A stretch of DNA of 64,000 nucleotides from Ectocarpus siliculosus (GCA_000310025.1 FN649732.1:2148811-2212810); one strand, 5' to 3'; positions 38,001 to 48,681 are shown, counted from the first letter of the stretch. Notes: generated by a model not told the origin, from the sequence alone. Numbers and translations: made by a program.

Positions 38001-41000
38001 GGGCTCGTTAGAGCGGCATAGGTCGTTGTTTCGGGCCCTGGAATTCGACTTACGAGTACGAGTCCGACGTGCAGCCTCGCATCATGAGTCTGTGTTGCTT
38101 GGTCTCTTCTCAATCGAAATATTCTGCTCGCCCTTGGTGCTACCTCCTCGTATCGTGTCGCTTCTTGGCTGAGTTTACGCTGCCACCCATCGGCCTGACG
38201 CTGGTTGTGTATTTGTTGTGCGTTCGTATAGTTTTGCTACGACTATTGCATTACGAAGGACGCCACATTTATGGCTACCCAGTACGCGATTGAGTGCTGG
38301 TGCACATCCGAGCCCGAGGATCAGGTCGACTATGCCCGCCACGGAGAGGGAGCGCAGTGTAACTACGATTGCGCCGGCGATGAGGTACGAAAGGCTCGGA
38401 AGCAAATAACGGTCAGGAGCTTGTCGCCCGCGTGCGATGTTCACATTGCGACGTACAATACGTACATTGTAGAAAGCACGACCGTTGTCTGCTGCGTTTC
38501 ACGACCACAGGGGACGCGTGTGGTAACGCGTAGTGCCGCAAAATACGTTCATGAAACGATAATCTCGTAATCTCTTCCCGAATGTTGGCCTAAAGGGCAA
38601 GTAAATATTGCCTCTGCTTGCCCTTGTTGTCAAAAATCTGCCGTTGCTTTCCCGTTTTTCCGAACTTGACAGTAGACCCCACCAAAGTTCAACTTCTACA
38701 TCAGCCGGCCTGGCTGTATTCACGTCAACTCTAAACAGTGAGGACAATCCAACCTCTTGAACTCATTCCAAAGCCACCCATATTCGGTCTCCCAGCCCTC
38801 GAAATACGAAGCACCCGAAGTATTTGCTTTTAGCGTCAGCAAACTTCTCAGCCCTGTTCTCAATCTCTCTGGTCTCGTCTGCGTCTCTCTCTCTCGGTTT
38901 CTCTGTGCGTGTCTCTGCCCTCCATCTATCTTCCTCCACATCATAGGACGAGTCGTGCGGTGGTTTTGATGCTTTCGATCTATACCGCATCGGCGCGGCC
39001 TACACTACGAGGTGTGAGCATGCGCCTGAGTTCTTCAAGACTACATATATATATATCGGAGCCACGTTGTTTATAGTTTGGCTGAATGGCCATGTCGGCA
39101 AAACGTTTCATGGTCTGCTCTAACTATTCAGAAGCAAAAGGGAAGCAAAATCCATGTCTTGTTCAATTCCAAGATGACACGAGCGTACGGAATCAACAAA
39201 ATCGGCCGTACGGCTTGGACCCTCCCTTGGGTGGATATCAGCAGAATCTGTCACCCAGAGGAGACGCGCGCTTCAGAACAATCAGCTCTGCTGTTGAAGC
39301 TGGGATAGAGAAGGCCTTCGGTCGATAAACGCCATTTTCGATTCTCAAGTTGAGGTGGTGGTGAAGCTGAGACTAGCGGGACACACCGTTTGCAGTAGAC
39401 CCCTAATCCAGTGACCACCAGCACACTCACTCCCTCGTCCGTTCCTCTCCGTGCCAACTTCGTCTGCTTCTCATTATCCGCTCGCAGCGACGGCGGCACA
39501 GCTCCCACGCCCGTCGACGGCGAAACCAACAACGATCAAGGCAACGACACCGAAGGGTAAGGCCAATGCCAAGAATGATGTTGTCCCTCCCCCCTTCAAG
39601 TCTGGGAGGTCGTCGGTCTCGGCACCAGAGAGGCCGATATCTCGCGGTGTTTCCCTTTCCAAGGCGCTGTCGATTTCAAACCACTTGGAACATCAACGAT
39701 TGTGTGGCGGACACTGGGAGCGAATGGATGTTTCGTCTCAGTCCATGATGACATGCAGTATACGTACCGAATGAGATCGGCTATTTTGCGGTACTTCGAA
39801 ACCATTGCCTTACCTCCAGGTGGCCATCAGTAGAGTCTGTCGCATAGAAGACGCGAGTGCGTTCTCGGTCTCAGCCGTGTTGATGAAGCTCGAATATAGA
39901 AGGCCCTCGGTCGATAAACGCCGTGTTCGATTCTCAGGTTTGAGTGAGAGGGATGTTGAGGGAAGGCCGACACAAAATCTGGAGTAGAACTCCGCTCCGG
40001 TGACCACCAACATACTCACTCCCTCGTCCGTTCCTTTACGTGACAACTTCGTCTGCTTCTTGTTATCCTCTCGCAGAGACGGCGGCACAGCTCCCACGCC
40101 CGTCGACGGCGAAACCAACAACGATCAAGGCAACGACACCGAAGGGTAAGATCAATCCCAAGACGTATGATGTCGTTTTCCCCTCCAAGTCTGCGCGGTC
40201 GTCGTGTCTCGGCACCAGAGAGGCCTATATATCGCGGTGCGTCTCTTTCCAAGGCGCTGTCGATTTCGACTACTTTGAACATCAAAGTTCGCATAGCAGA
40301 CACTGGTGGCGAATGGATGTTTCGTCTCAGTCCATGATGACATGCAGTATACGTGCCGAATGAGATCGGCTGTACTACAGTACTCTGAAACCAGTACCTT
40401 ACCTTCAGGTGGTTATCAGCAGATCTGTCGCATAGAAGACGCGAGTGCGCTCTCGCCCTCATTCGTGTTGATGAAGCTCGAACATGGAAGGCCCAAGGTC
40501 GATTATCAGCGTGTTCGATTCTCAGGTTAGCGTGAGAGGGATGTTGAGGGTAGGCCGAAACAAAATCTGCAGTAGAGCTTCACTCCGGTGCCCACCAGCA
40601 TACTCACTCCATCGCCCGTTCCCCTACGTGACAACTTCGTCTGCTTCTCGTTGTCCTCTCGCAGAGACGGCGGCACAGCCCCCACGCCCGTCGACGGCGA
40701 AACCAACAACGATCAAGGCAACGGCACCGAAGGGTAAGATCAATGCCAAGAAGTATGATGTTTCTTTCCCCTCCAAGTCTTGTTGGTCGTCGTGGTCTCT
40801 GCAGGAGGGATGCACTTGCCTCGGTGTTTCTCTTTTCAACGTGCTGTCGATTTCAAACTACTTGGAACATTATAGATTGTTCGGCGCACACTGGGGGCGA
40901 ATGGATGTTTCGTCTCATCAGTCCATGATGAGATGAAGCTGTATCGCCTAGAATCCCTTACCATACTCCAGGTGGCCATCAGTAAAATCTGTCGCATAGA

Positions 41001-41964
41001 GGACACGTGCGGGTGTGTTCGCACTCTCTCAGCTCTGCTGTGAGACGTCGAACATGGAAGGCCCTCGGTCGTAGATCGCCGTGTTTGATCTTCAGGTTTC
41101 CGGAAAGGGGCAAGCTGAGGGAAGGTCGCCTGAACACTTGCCGTAGAGTCCTGCTCCGGTGACCACCAGTATGCTGAATTCCTCATATAATCCTTTGCAT
41201 GCAATGTTCTTCTGCTTCTCGATACCCTGTCGCAGAGACGGCGACACAGCTCCTACGCCAGTCGACGGCGGAACCGACAACGATCAAGGCAGCGGCACGG
41301 AAGGGTAAGACCACTACCAAGAAGTATCGTGGTCGATTTCCCCTCCATGTCTCGAACGGTCGCTGTGGTCTCGGCACGAGAGAGGGACATGTCTCGGTGA
41401 TTCTATTGCTAAGGCGCAGTCGCTTTTGTCATCCTATACGTTTGTAGAGCCGAAAATACCGGAGTAGTATGCATAAGTCCGCCAGATTTTGACATCGCGT
41501 TTTGGACTGATCCGTGTTTACGACCTGTGTATCTCTCATGCCATCTCCTACTGTTGCGAAGTGAAATGGAGACTACCATAAGCGATGTGACATTAGAAGG
41601 AGCGTTCAGTGAGGACATCGTCCGGATCATCGACGTCGAAGGTGTTGTTCCAGGTGGCGCAAGTTGGGCTGACAGCTACTCCGTCGGAAGCAAGTGCTAC
41701 ATGCAGACCACGTTTGACCACGGCATTGGCGAGGTGGAGGTGGACACACCGCAAGGCACCATGAAAATCGAAGATCTATTTTTCCTTCTAGAACCTGGAC
41801 CCGGATCTGAAGGCCGACCCCTCTACAACGATATTCAATGCGGAAACGGCCCAGTCAATTCCGACAATATACTTGATGAAATCGTTTGCCCTGGTCTGGT
41901 GGAATACGGTATTGAAGGCTGCGGCCAGATCGGTCCATTGTGGGATCTTTCAGAGCTCGAGTAG
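22950..41964 (+). CDS. Gene B: secreted three-WSC protein with 20 microexon linkers, 31 exons
   Basis: Model: signal exon 22950-23035; WSC1; 2 microexons; WSC2; 14 microexons; WSC3; 4 microexons; terminal exon 41583-41964 (TAG). Coordinates are in the module entries. All introns are GT-AG, every junction is in phase, and the sum is 2787 nt, 928 residues plus stop, with no internal stop. The start ATG at 22950 is the one homologous to gene A (MRCSQFCKASAIIT, then a hydrophobic stretch and TGAQPAS). The product would be an extracellular string of three carbohydrate-binding WSC domains joined by acidic Thr/Pro/Asn/Asp linkers of 46, 322 and 92 residues, ending in the domain shared with gene A. 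A cell-wall or matrix role is inferred. Alternative splicing of the microexons would change only linker length, because each is 69 nt and symmetric. No transmembrane segment seen. Confidence 0.8.
23219..23720. repeat. Palindromic CATGG-core repeat island in gene B intron 1
   Basis: Many TTCCATGGAA, CCATGGA and GTGGAAG words in both orientations, related to the island in gene A's intron at 16430-16900. The paralogues therefore carry similar palindromic islands inside introns although the surrounding intron sequence has diverged. Confidence 0.65.
24126..25542 (+). CDS. Gene B WSC domain 1 (exons 2-4)
   Basis: Exons 24126-24222, 24634-24780 and 25478-25542. Hallmarks: GNEYTYVGCFKDTKEDRILG, FCYNYC, ALWMATQYAIECWC, GAQCNYDCAGDE, SEFCGGFDAFDLYR. 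This copy is the most diverged of the three in gene B and its middle exon is 147 nt as in gene A. The other two have 153 nt, so WSC1 is the one closest to the gene A arrangement. Confidence 0.85.
26239..27136 (+). CDS. Gene B microexon array 1 (2 exons)
   Basis: Microexons 26239-26307 and 27068-27136, each 69 nt, phase 2-2, with acceptor TCGCAG and donor GAAGG|GTAAGA. They encode 23 residues beginning DG(D/G)T and ending TEG. Exon 1 is the most diverged of all (TTPTP, TNEQGN). A 252-bp MITE lies in the intron between them, accounting for the longer spacing (829 instead of about 590 bp). Confidence 0.85.
26642..26893. mobile_element. MITE-like insertion 1
   Basis: A 252-bp non-coding insertion flanked by direct AATAT (26637-26641 and 26894-26898). 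Imperfect terminal inverted repeats: TGTTTGGATGTACA at the left against TGTTAAGATGTTCA (reverse complement of the right end), 11 of 14 matching. The sister unit at 36990-37010 has an uninterrupted AATAT, which is the empty site. Internal palindromes TACAAGTCAGCGCTGGCTTG occur near both ends. Confidence 0.75.
27616..28901 (+). CDS. Gene B WSC domain 2
   Basis: Exons 27616-27712, 28105-28257 and 28837-28901. GNDYTYVGCFKDSQQDRILG, FCYDYCITKDATFMATQ, ECWCTSEPEDQVDYAR, CNYDCAGDE, DESCGGFDAFDLYR. The protein is identical or nearly so to WSC3, including introns, showing a recent block duplication. Confidence 0.85.
29355..37251 (+). CDS. Gene B microexon array 2 (14 exons)
   Basis: Fourteen exons of exactly 69 nt: 29355-29423, 29941-30009, 30527-30595, 31094-31162, 31660-31728, 32234-32302, 32828-32896, 33418-33486, 33999-34067, 34590-34658, 35181-35249, 35772-35840, 36350-36418, 37183-37251. 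Unit spacing is 566-594 bp except the last (833 bp, containing a MITE). Each has a pyrimidine-rich tract, CTCTCGCAG acceptor (CTCGAAG before 34590) and GGGTAAG donor. The peptide starts DGGTAPTPVDGE (variants DGAIAPTP, DGGPAPTP, APMPVDGE) and ends (N or S)(D)QGN(D/G)TEG. It has five or six acidic and no basic residues per unit, so the linker is highly acidic and probably disordered. Substitutions occur, but no indel and no stop is found in any of the 14, while the introns carry indels. Confidence 0.88.
36670..36915. mobile_element. MITE-like insertion 2
   Basis: A 246-bp element with terminal inverted repeats of 19 bp and one mismatch (GACTCATGCAACGGTAGGG at the left, its complement at the right), flanked by TTAC (36666-36669 and 36916-36919). 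Removing the element and one TTAC restores the GTACCTTACCTTCAGG sequence found in all other units. It has no coding capacity. Confidence 0.88.
37731..39011 (+). CDS. Gene B WSC domain 3
   Basis: Exons 37731-37827, 38232-38384 and 38947-39011. Sequence and exon lengths match WSC2. The third exon is again followed by a microexon array, so the block WSC plus linkers is the duplicated unit. Confidence 0.85.
39488..41304 (+). CDS. Gene B microexon array 3 (4 exons)
   Basis: Exons 39488-39556, 40077-40145, 40665-40733 and 41236-41304, all 69 nt, phase 2-2. The last (DGDTAPTPVDGGTDND...) is diverged, like the first in array 1, while the middle two match the consensus. Donor GAAGG|GTAAG in each. Confidence 0.86.
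41583..41964 (+). CDS. Gene B terminal exon: C-terminal domain shared with gene A
   Basis: 382 nt, the same length as the gene A terminal exon. Acceptor CCATAAG before CGATGTG gives phase 2. Residues KCYMQTTFDHGIG, GTMKIEDLFFLLEPGPGSEG, IQCGNG, VCPGLVEYG and GCGQIGPLWDLSELE correspond one to one with gene A. Function unknown. Confidence 0.78.
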
Positions 41965-44887
41965 CCTACAGCGACAACTTTTGAGTTACGAGTAGCGCGT
42001 CGATGTTAGGGTCAGCGTGTCACCCTTGGGCTTTCGGCTTCAGTCGTGACGCAGGCCTCACTTCGCTGGTCGAGGGGTGGGGCCTTCCAGACCAAGTGCT
42101 GCTCCCGGAGACAAAACCCAACTTAGCGAGTCTCAGGCCCTCATTTTGTAAGACACGGAGGGTCTGGGAGGGTGAACTCTGCTTCGAGACGAGATGGCCA
42201 AACGGTGACTTCAAGCGCTGGGGCAGCTTCCGCTGGGCTAATATACGTTTGAGCGAGAAGCACAGACGCAAGGGTGTGGGACATCCCCATTATTTGATTT
42301 GTGCACGACCGCGAGGACCAATTATATGTACGCCAGGTTCAATGAATAGTGTTTATGTGCGAGAGAACGGATTTGTGCACGGGATGGATGGTTGTTCGGA
42401 GATACGTGACTGGGGAAGTATGATGGGGTTCGTTGCGGTATCGGGTGACATGTACGATTGACGTTTTTTCGCAGTCTTAGTCTAGTCCGAGAGAAAACGG
42501 AGTAAGTATGCATGATGGCTTCGCCGGAACCGAGTAAAACACAAATTTGCAACATGTACTACAGAAAACGTTGAATGCGGCCACGGTGGAGGTGTAGCCA
42601 GAATTGAAGTCAACGATGCATGGGGGCAAAACGCAAAGCGAAATTCGTGCAGCGAGGTATGTCCCGGGATGAAGATGATGGAGGGGATGGCAGGAATAGC
42701 ATTCAATATCGATGTAGTCGTGTATTTGGACAGCGCACTCTAATACAAACCGTGGAATAATTGGTTCCCTAGTTGGCTCCCGAGCTCGCCCTCATCCTAG
42801 AATCATTTTTTTCCGTTTCTATTTTATGCGTGTACATATGGAAAGGTGTGGCCATGTTTCTTGAAAGGAACAATACGGGGGTGCGGAATGCACAGAAAAA
42901 ATCGCACAGAGAGGCGCGATCTATGTAAGTGTATGTATGCAAGTATCGCCGAAGAGAGGACACAGACACGTGGCACCTGTCACCGTCACCTATCTCCCAG
43001 TGTTGCTTCTGTCCCATCACATTTCTTGCATTGCCCACTTGACCGATGTGTGGCAGTGCTCGGTGGTGTTATGCATGTTGATATTCCACGCCGTTTCTAC
43101 GTGGATGCCCTCTTGGCTGCGTACAGTCGGGGTGATCCTGGCCGGCGAGAACCTGGCATTGGAGTATCGGCGTGGTACAGTAGTCGGGAATACGCGGTCT
43201 TGGTCGTCTGGAATGCGGCATACCGAAGTCGCCTATATCTTGATCTTGAGTCCCCAACATTTGTAGGCATGGTTTAGGAAATGGCATAAGCGGCCGTGCC
43301 TGGTGGCGAAGATTCCCGGTACAGGACGAAAGTCGTCGCGATCATTGTATCTTGCGTTTACAGAACAGTCGTATTGGTGCCGACGGGAGCAATGGGCTCT
43401 ACCAGGTACCCATCTTACCGTTTGTGCAAACATGTTCCCTTACGACGCCGAGTTTCGGTGGGCGTATATCTTCTCTTAGTTTCGCGTGTGCATTGATTGT
43501 TATTCCTTCGACCACTTGTGGGTCCTTGCTTTTTTCCGGCCATCTCCTTGTTGGTCTCTCATTGTGGAGAGCATCCGCCTCCCGTGTAGGACGTGTCGCC
43601 TACTACGACGTCTGGCGTTTAATATGTTGCCTTGTCTCTGCTCTTTCTTCTGATGCTATTGTGGACGCACTAATTTCTAAATAGATATTTTTATTTTTGT
43701 TATAGTTCATCACTTTTGTATAGCCGGGGAAGAGGGACGCTTGAGTTTCGGGTAGACTAGTTCAGTACGCATCTTATAGGCCACTGGACAGAGATCAAAA
43801 GGTTTTTATTGTGAAGACAACAACAGCGATCAGGCTGGCCGATCGCTCTCCGGGCAGGCAATTTTCGATCACAGTAAGTGGCATGGCACGGCTTGAAAGG
43901 GTTGTTTGACGGGCACGTCGTTGTGACTATCAATCGTCCATTTCATCATTCTTTGCTGATCATCAAGCGCGATAAATGGATGTGACGGGATGGAACAAGT
44001 TTCGTTAACCATGCGTGACGTGCGCAGCGGTGCACTACCACACCGGAGTTGAGTCGGCCTACAAGGAGATAGGAAGAGAGCAACGAGAATCAATTGTTCA
44101 CTATGTTAGGGTAGGGCGAGATGCCGGATGGAGGGAAGAGGTATTTTCAGATTTTTTCACCATTATCACAATTTTCATGGGCACCCCCTCTGATTCCTAT
44201 TGCTGCTTGTTTCTGATATATCTGTGTGAGCGCAGTGCCATGCGCGCTTCTTTTCTCGTTTCGCTTGTCCTGTCCTGTCTTGTGCGTGATTTCACCAATA
44301 GCCTTTAGTCAACTCATGTACGTACGGCCGTCAGGCAACCCAACGCCACCGGAGAAAGCCGAGAATTTTCTATTGGGGAACAAGCACGGAAGGGCGCATG
44401 ACTACACATTGCTAATCATCCAACGTGCGCGTAGAGGTAATCCCCTGCCACGCAAGCACTCCCTTGTGTGCACTTTGCACACCATGAGGCGCAGACTCGG
44501 GTATGGTATTCTCCATGGGGAGAACGTCGTTCCAGGCGCGCGACAACAGCTAGTTGTAACATCGGAATATCTTCGAAAGTATCGAGGGTCTGAATTATGG
44601 ACTAAGGAGTGGCGTGAGAAGTTCGGTCACCGCCGACGCACACCAAATCCTGTTTGGCAGCTTAGCAACAGTGCTCGTTGTACCGCGTCGATGACCATGT
44701 CCTCGTGCATGTCGTCGTCGCTTCCTTTTCGGCAGAGCGGCGCCAAACCTATCCGTGAAAGGTTTTTCCCCGTCCGCTTCCCTCTCTACCAATATGGAGG
44801 AATTTTGTCACTGACGAGGTTCTACCAGGTTCATCCCCAACACGATTGTGAATCAGCCTCAAGGGAGACAACCCAATACGGCACGTA
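41965..44887. other. Intergenic stretch after gene B
   Basis: Possible 3' UTR of gene B for the first few hundred bases. Open frames exist (for example 42003-42461 on the plus strand), but none resembles a known protein or shows splice support. No RNA gene or mobile element recognised. Confidence 0.45.
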
Positions 44888-46844
44888 TCATGCCCCCGCA
44901 ACCCACCCCCTTCTCCCCCTCATCACATTTCCAAACTCAGCGTCTCCGGCGGGAGGACTAGCAACGATTATCTCCGGGAATAAGTTCGGTTCGGTCCTGG
45001 CCATGGCCTGCCGGGCCTCTGCCTCGACCGCTTCACGCTCCGCCCGCACTGCCTCCAGCCCCGATCTCGATCCCGCTCCTAACCCCGATGACAACGTAGA
45101 CGTCCGCGACACCTGAGGTGCGGGAGTGCCTGTCCCAAGGGACAGATGATGCGATGCGGACGGCCATGGAGACGAGCTCGTAGACGACGGGGAGGAGACG
45201 CGGGGAACGACAGCCTGCTCGAGCCCGAACCGGAAAACGTCGCCACCTACCGGTGGCTTGTACCCCTTCGGCCACCAATCGGCTTCGTCGCCGGTTGCGG
45301 CATCACCCCGGTGGCCCGTCGAGGCGCTCTGAACCCTCCTTCGCCTGCGACTGGCCGCCCCGCAATCCCCAGGTGCCGAACTAGCGTGTGCTGGCTTACT
45401 GTAGGGCGTGCTTGCACTCCGTCGAATTGCCTTCGACGTCTCGGCACGGCCAACGGTGGAGGAATTGCCCGGGTGTCCCACATCCTCTGGTGCGCCTTCT
45501 GATGCTACCGATGTGATTCCTGGTAGTGATGTGTGCTGAATGCGTAGATCGCTCAGGCGAAGTTCGTTGCAATGAGTGAGATCGAGGCGCCGAACGGAAT
45601 ATCTGACGGGAGGACGGGCGGTCGGGGAGGGCGGAAAGCACGGAAGGCATAAGTCTAACGACACTGCGATAGACCCCGCGATAGCCCCCGCCTGCACTGA
45701 GAGTTTCATCCTCGTTCACACTTGTGATATTTTCGTATTGATCAAATTTCTCGGCCCCGTGGCCACTCCGGAAGGCATGGTGAACTTTGCCGTTTTTCCA
45801 TTTGTTCCTGTCCCCAGAACGTTCCAACCGCAGAAGTACCAAGCCTAGCTTAAGCAGCAAGCGGATTATTTGACCGATACTATCGCCACCCCACCTGAAC
45901 GGTCGGACGGTGACGCCCCCTCGGCTACTATCCTCCTCTCTTTCCTCCCGCATGATCACTTCTGCTTCCCCTTCGCTATTCGGGGTGGTCCACGGCCGTC
46001 TCATCTCCCTAGCACGCGCCCCCGAACCCAAAGCTCCCGCATCCTCGTCCCCTCCAGCGAGAGACGCGAGAAGCGGCACAGACATCCGTCTACGCCGTTG
46101 GCCGTACAGGTATCGCCCGTGAGTAGCCGCCACGGCAGCTTCGTTTGAAGCCACCGCCGCGTTGCCTCTGAGTTCTGCGCCGAAGGCAACCACTCGGCCT
46201 GCAGCATCGTCGACGACATCTTCATCACTGCTGCGGTCGAAACACGTTAGACCCACAGCTGGCACAGGAGCGCTATGGGATACGAGGGTGGAGACAGATA
46301 CAGACGCTGGTCGCACAGTTGCCAAGAGGCCCGTCGGCCTGGCTCGGGCCATCCTGTCGTCGAGGACCGCAACCGGCGACGCGAGCGCCCGCTCTCGTTG
46401 CCGAAGAGCGGTAAGAGCAACGGGAGCCGCCCCGAGCAACCGCTGTTCGCCATCTGTTTGAAGTGCTCCTTCGTTGCACAAGTCGCGAGCAGAGGCACCG
46501 CTTCGCGGCGTCTCATCTCCTGCAGATGGGCTAGGAGTAACCGCGCTGGAAACCACGTGATGGCGAGCGTCACTTGCCGGAGAAGAGTCCTCCGCGGGCC
46601 CCGGTCGCAGTGAGTGTTGTTCGGAGCCGGAAGAGCTGTCCGGTCGCTGGTGCTGCTCAAGAAGCCCTTGGTCCTGCGGTTGTCTTCCCGAGATCGTTTC
46701 GTCAAGCTGAAGCGAGTTCCGATGGGATGCGTCCAGGGCGACTTCTGGGCTATCCACGACCCTATCCAGCAGGGCCGCCGCCCGCTGCTTTCGAAGGGTC
46801 TCTTCGGCCTCCAGCCGGGCCCCCACGAAGTCCTTCACAAGGCG
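44888..46844 (-). CDS. Gene C, 3' part: Ala/Ser-rich tail exons
   Basis: Proposed exons 45895-46844 (phase 0 in at CAACCAG|CGCC, phase 2 out at TTCAG|GTGGGG) and 45710-44888 (TGA). The start is a helix-prone segment (RLVKDFVGARLEAEETLRKQ), then long low-complexity Ser/Ala/Gly/Arg stretches without a recognised domain. The phase fits the PPC exon upstream (47199-47364). An alternative is that the gene ends sooner, by splicing to 47080 and stopping a few codons later (FPDSTV). The acceptor at 45711 has a weak pyrimidine tract, so the last exon is less certain. Confidence 0.4.
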
Positions 46845-47198
46845 CTGGTTGACGAAATTGTTCGGTGGCACCATCGTAAACGAAGGCGGAAACACGAAAG
46901 TGGAAACTAGCAGGATGAATGGCGTGGTTGTTCGGCGGTAGAAGGTCGTGGTGGGGCGCCGAAGCATCATTTGTGCTTTGGACAACCTTGCATTCATACA
47001 AGTAAACTTCTTTCTCTGTGTTGTTTCGGGAGACAGCAAGCACGTTCCCCTACAACCTCACACCGTAGAATCGGGAAACTGTAAGCAGGGAGAGCTGTAA
47101 CAGGTCAGGGTGGTGAGACGAGTACGGCCGTGTTTCAGTCGTTTGTCAGGACATATTGTGAACCGGGTGGCATTAACCTCGAACTTCGGCGACCTTAC

Positions 47199-48681
47199 GT
47201 GCGGGTCCATGTTAGACATGACGGCCAAGTTGTCCACAATTGCTGTCGCCGTTCGCATGTGTGTCGATATCTCATCGGCTGGGGACGCAGCCGAAACTCT
47301 GAGCCGAAACCTCGACGGGTTGCCTCTGGACACGATACCGACGAAGTACTCTCCTGGGCCGTAGCTGTAAATAGCGGCGGGAGAGGCCATGCACGAGTTC
47401 GAAGCAAAACACGGTGGAATTCAAGCCAGGAAGAACACACCGAAACAGCAAAGTGAAACGAACACTACTCACAGCGATCGTTTCCCGTGCCAACCTAATA
47501 AGTGCAGGGGGCGTAAGCCCTTATCGCGGATGCCAAAGCCGTAAAGCACGTGGTGGAAACTGTTTCTTCCTCTTAGCCACGGAAACTCGGTGAAATACAT
47601 TTTTCTACCACTTTTGCCGAAAGACCCTTTCACTAGTTTTCACTCTCCTGGAGTGATACCCCGTGGCCTTCCCCCAAACATTCCCCCAGAACTCCACATC
47701 ATGGGCGTCTCTTCGGCTGTAGCTCATTATCCATGCACGTCGCCTCACGCTGGGTACATGACCTGACCGGCTGGGCTACCCCCAGCGCACTCCGTGCGAG
47801 CTACGTAGAGAAACGCGAGGGCACAGTCTGGCAAATACACTACCCTATATGATGCGCCATCAAACTCACTTAGTATCCCGCGGAAAGATCTTCACGACGT
47901 GCAGATCCCGTTGTGTGGACGAGGACTTCCACCCACTAACGTCGCTGCCATCCCGTGCTGCCTCGTCTTGCCCCAACGACGGCAGGACTCCTCGTGTCAC
48001 CATAATTTCCGGGTCACCGTCGGCCACCTCGAGTACGACGGTAACGATTACGCCGGTGGACGGGAGGTCGAAACGGAAGAAAGCCCTGGATTCGGGACCA
48101 ACACCGGTAGTTCCCCGCACCGTTCTCCCCAGCTTGACTGGCCGTATCTTCATCTCCGCTCCTGTTCCGGCTGCTGCTCTTTGTTCGTAGCGATGAGAAG
48201 GGGGTGCCATAGGTGGAGGGTACGCACCGTTTATGCTTTCGGCTGCTCCTGCTGCTGCTACTACTCCCGATGGGTCCCTCGTGTTCTCGGCCTTGCGTGC
48301 TGTTGAACGCTGCTGTTGTTCACCTCGAACAATATCGGACCCACCGCCGCTGCCATGCCCTCCTTGGGCCACAAACTCGGGTGCATTCCCAGGGGTTTGG
48401 AGTCTTTGGGAAGGGTTGAGCACAGCCGTAATATTTTCGCTAGACGAGGTGACAGCGCGCGTTCTACCTTCGTCCGAGCCACCTCCGTTAACGTCACAGG
48501 CTCCGTTTCCTCCCCGCGTGCCGCTGGAGGCTTCAAGCGCGACCCCTTGCTTGATGATAGCGTCTGCCTGCGCAACGAGGGCCGCCTTGACCATGTTCAT
48601 GTACTCGGGCCAAGCCACCCTTTCGCTCAATACCATCGGGAAAAACGCATCAGGGTTGTTCTTGCCAGAGCCGGTTGAGTC
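47199..48681 (-). CDS. Gene C: PPC-like beta-sandwich domain exons
   Basis: Exons 47870-48681 (812 nt) and 47199-47364 (166 nt), joined in phase 2 at ACTAA|GTGAGT. Across the junction runs FFRFDLPSTGVIVTVVLEVA, DGDPEIMVTRG, SSTQRDLHVVKIFP, then YGPGEYFVGIVSRGNPSRF and LRVSA. This matches the general pattern of PPC (pre-peptidase C-terminal) and related extracellular beta-sandwich domains: F-x-F-x-(L/V)P, GDP(D/E)-x-x-V, then GPG-x-Y-x-(V/I)-x-V-x-S. The agreement of the domain with the splice junction strengthens the model. The preceding 180 residues are Gly/Ser/Ala-rich. Confidence 0.65.

Larger units (their letters stand above)
26900..40250. repeat. Large direct duplication, about 3 kb, inside gene B
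   Basis: The block from about 26900 to about 30150 (last microexon of array 1, WSC2 and its introns, first microexons of array 2) recurs almost base for base from about 36990 to about 40250. Intron sequences such as CTACGTCTGGCTGGTCGACG are identical in both. The copies differ by a few small indels, including an extra 20-odd bp near 39020 in the second. Confidence 0.85.

Noticed and set aside
26000-41400. CRISPR-like array of direct repeats
   Set aside because: Units are about 570-590 bp with no unique spacers, and the repeats contain splice sites and a coding exon in a eukaryotic context.
26193-41447. Many overlapping frames in the array, such as Arg/His-rich ones reading through the microexons
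   Set aside because: They are alternative frames of the microexon plus adjacent intron, are not consistent from unit to unit outside the 69 nt, and lack conserved starts and stops.
42003-42461. 152-codon frame after gene B
   Set aside because: No recognisable domain or splice context. It probably lies in the 3' UTR or intergenic DNA.
44226-45116. 296-codon plus-strand frame
   Set aside because: Its last third is the antisense of the proposed gene C terminal exon, the rest shows no family resemblance, and amino acid composition is erratic.
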